Origin: Nocardioides lianchengensis
Lineage (GTDB): Bacteria > Actinomycetota > Actinomycetes > Propionibacteriales > Nocardioidaceae
DNA: 64,000 bases
Direction: 5' to 3'
Assembly: GCF_900101465.1 (NCBI RefSeq)
Contig: NZ_FMZM01000004.1
Span: 235,790 to 299,789, forward strand
The translations under genes and the position numbers were made by a program. Under the pieces are notes generated by a model. That model worked only from the letters and a program-made list of their open reading frames with translations, did no database searches and was not told where the DNA came from. Shown here in pieces: positions 63,901 to 64,000 of the stretch; position 1 is the first letter of the stretch, and the number at the start of each line of letters is the position of its first letter.

Positions 63901-64000
63901 CGACGTGTTCGGCACCCGGCTGGAGCTGCGCCTGGGTGACGCCATGGACTCCGAGGTCGACCGCAAGGCGGCGGCGCTGGTGCCGACCGGTCGTCCCGGC
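60923..64000 (+). CDS. eccC: Type VII secretion ATPase EccC (partial)
   Basis: At least 1026 codons; the gene runs off the window. Two membrane helices (about 42-85) are followed by the first FtsK/SpoIIIE ATPase, with Walker A GATGSGKSE at residue 485, FKGGATF and VVDEFSELL, and then the second with Walker A GGPRSGKST at residue 839 and FGGGTF. It provides the substrate-binding and energy-giving ATPase of the ESX complex. GTG at 60923 follows AAGTGT by 7 bases, with GGGAGG nearby. EccCa and EccCb are fused here. Confidence 0.94.
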   Translation, partial: MSTTLRRTRLDEPELPTGQIVLQAPPEIQPHEGAGGVLMNAIPMLGSLGSIVLVATMGSATAGRSYIAAGMFLFATLGFIVVQIDRQRKQRTQQVTGSRTEYLRYLANVRKLAREAADQQRRALTWHHPDPSSLPSLAEERSRLWEHGASDERFLQIRYGLCHQPLSLELVPPESAPIDQVDPAAASALHRLLVVHRLQPDLPASIDLRAFDRVEVCGPEEPVRSLARALICSATAFHSPEHLVVAVLASDQTLAHWDWVKWLPHAASPQESDAVGPRRMVSTSLAELASLLPPDLGDRPRFGADERQPTPHILLVTDGAELPPGNHVVPPDGLHGVTVLDLPTRWDALEDSSRLRLQVEDGEERGGRPAISALRLREEPIRARADQCDLATAEAFARRLAPLHTVTLVADPDSTAGEIAGPTDFMDLLALGDVRRFDPGAAWRPRPARDRLRVPIGLGEGGALVHLDIKESAQQGMGPHGLVIGATGSGKSEFLRTLVLGLTMTHSPEQLNLVLVDFKGGATFAGMSELPHVSAVITNLAQELTLVDRMQDALSGEMVRRQELLREAGNFASVRDYERARTNGEDLAPLPSLFIVVDEFSELLTAKPEFIDLFVAIGRLGRSLGLHLLLASQRLEEGRLRGLESHLSYRIGLRTFSAQESRAVLGVPDAYELPPVPGLGYLKPDPTTMLRFKAAYVSGPPSGVQRVRRDDGGHVEGILPFTIAEVLKLDVPEPEPEPVPVAQEQDDQASLLDIAVERMEDRGPAAHQVWLPPLDVPDTLDRLMGDLAPDPELGLISQQWRRVGGLTVPLGIIDRPREQRRDTLSVDLSGAAGHVAVVGGPRSGKSTLLRTVVTSMSLTTTPLESQFFVLDFGGGTFAPLAKLPHVAGVGTRAEPDVVRRVMAEVQGIVDRREAYFRAQGIDSIETYRSRRARGRADDGWGDVFLVVDGWSTLRADFDDLEMEIQQLAARGLTFGLHVVAGASRWADFRAAMRDVFGTRLELRLGDAMDSEVDRKAAALVPTGRPG

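Overview
This window reads as chromosomal DNA from a very high-G+C, Gram-positive actinobacterium, most likely Nocardioides or another member of the Nocardioidaceae. The evidence is the extreme G/C bias at third codon positions, many GTG and some TTG starts, GTGA/ATGA stop-start overlaps, a WhiB protein, an actinobacterial type VII secretion (ESX-like) locus, HelR with its rifamycin-associated element, and several genes whose -10 box lies 6-7 bases before the start codon, as in leaderless transcripts. The genus is inferred from content only. I see no rRNA, CRISPR array, transposase, integrase or phage gene.

Layout. 1-4154: end of a two-component system followed by an ABC exporter (ATPase plus FtsX-type permease). 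4151-8193: YdeI-like protein, an NRAMP-like transporter lacking the usual metal-binding motifs, a VOC protein and an MFS transporter. 8329-10849: an ECF41 sigma factor module (SDR partner, sigma factor, downstream DUF3060 protein) with a textbook ECF41 promoter, and a TfoX-domain protein. 11025-13247: 3-oxoacid CoA-transferase pair facing an IclR regulator. 13279-19699: the conserved block of two ArsA/Get3-like ATPases, WhiB, a bifunctional PBP, YqeY and a metallophosphatase, in the same order as Mycobacterium tuberculosis Rv3679-Rv3683. 19778-27353: tRNA-Pro(CGG), a Pro-Glu-rich membrane protein, and a long minus-strand run dnaX-ybaB-recR-DUF5063-lysC-asd, with the 4.5S SRP RNA and tRNA-Ser(GGA) beyond dnaX. 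27394-30903: MFS transporter, a LuxR-type HTH remnant, and helR with its element. 30979-33275: copper proteins CopCD and YcnI. 33429-33656: a small tautomerase.

33864-50511 appears to be a uronate utilisation region. A 1920-residue secreted protein carries a ThuA domain, a copper radical (galactose/glyoxal) oxidase domain, two LamG domains and Ig/cadherin-like repeats. Next come kdgK, kdgA, an aldehyde dehydrogenase, a ribose-type ABC importer with two permeases, kduD, kduI and a divergent IclR regulator. Together these genes could import unsaturated uronates from pectin- or glycosaminoglycan-like polymers and convert them through 2-keto-3-deoxygluconate to pyruvate and glyceraldehyde 3-phosphate. 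Related GAAC/GTTC sites lie before kduI, before the regulator and before the secreted oxidase, suggesting one regulon.

50706-64000 is a type VII secretion locus: a 1254-residue hybrid kinase/phosphatase/HATPase protein whose start overlaps mycP, then eccB, eccD, two WXG100 genes, a second ubiquitin-like/EccD-type membrane protein, and a divergent eccC that runs off the window. The esx pair sits between two hairpins.

The points most worth a second look are the ECF41 promoter, the rifamycin-associated element at helR, the fused ThuA-oxidase and its possible regulon, the kinase coupled to the secretion operon, and the internal lysC start.
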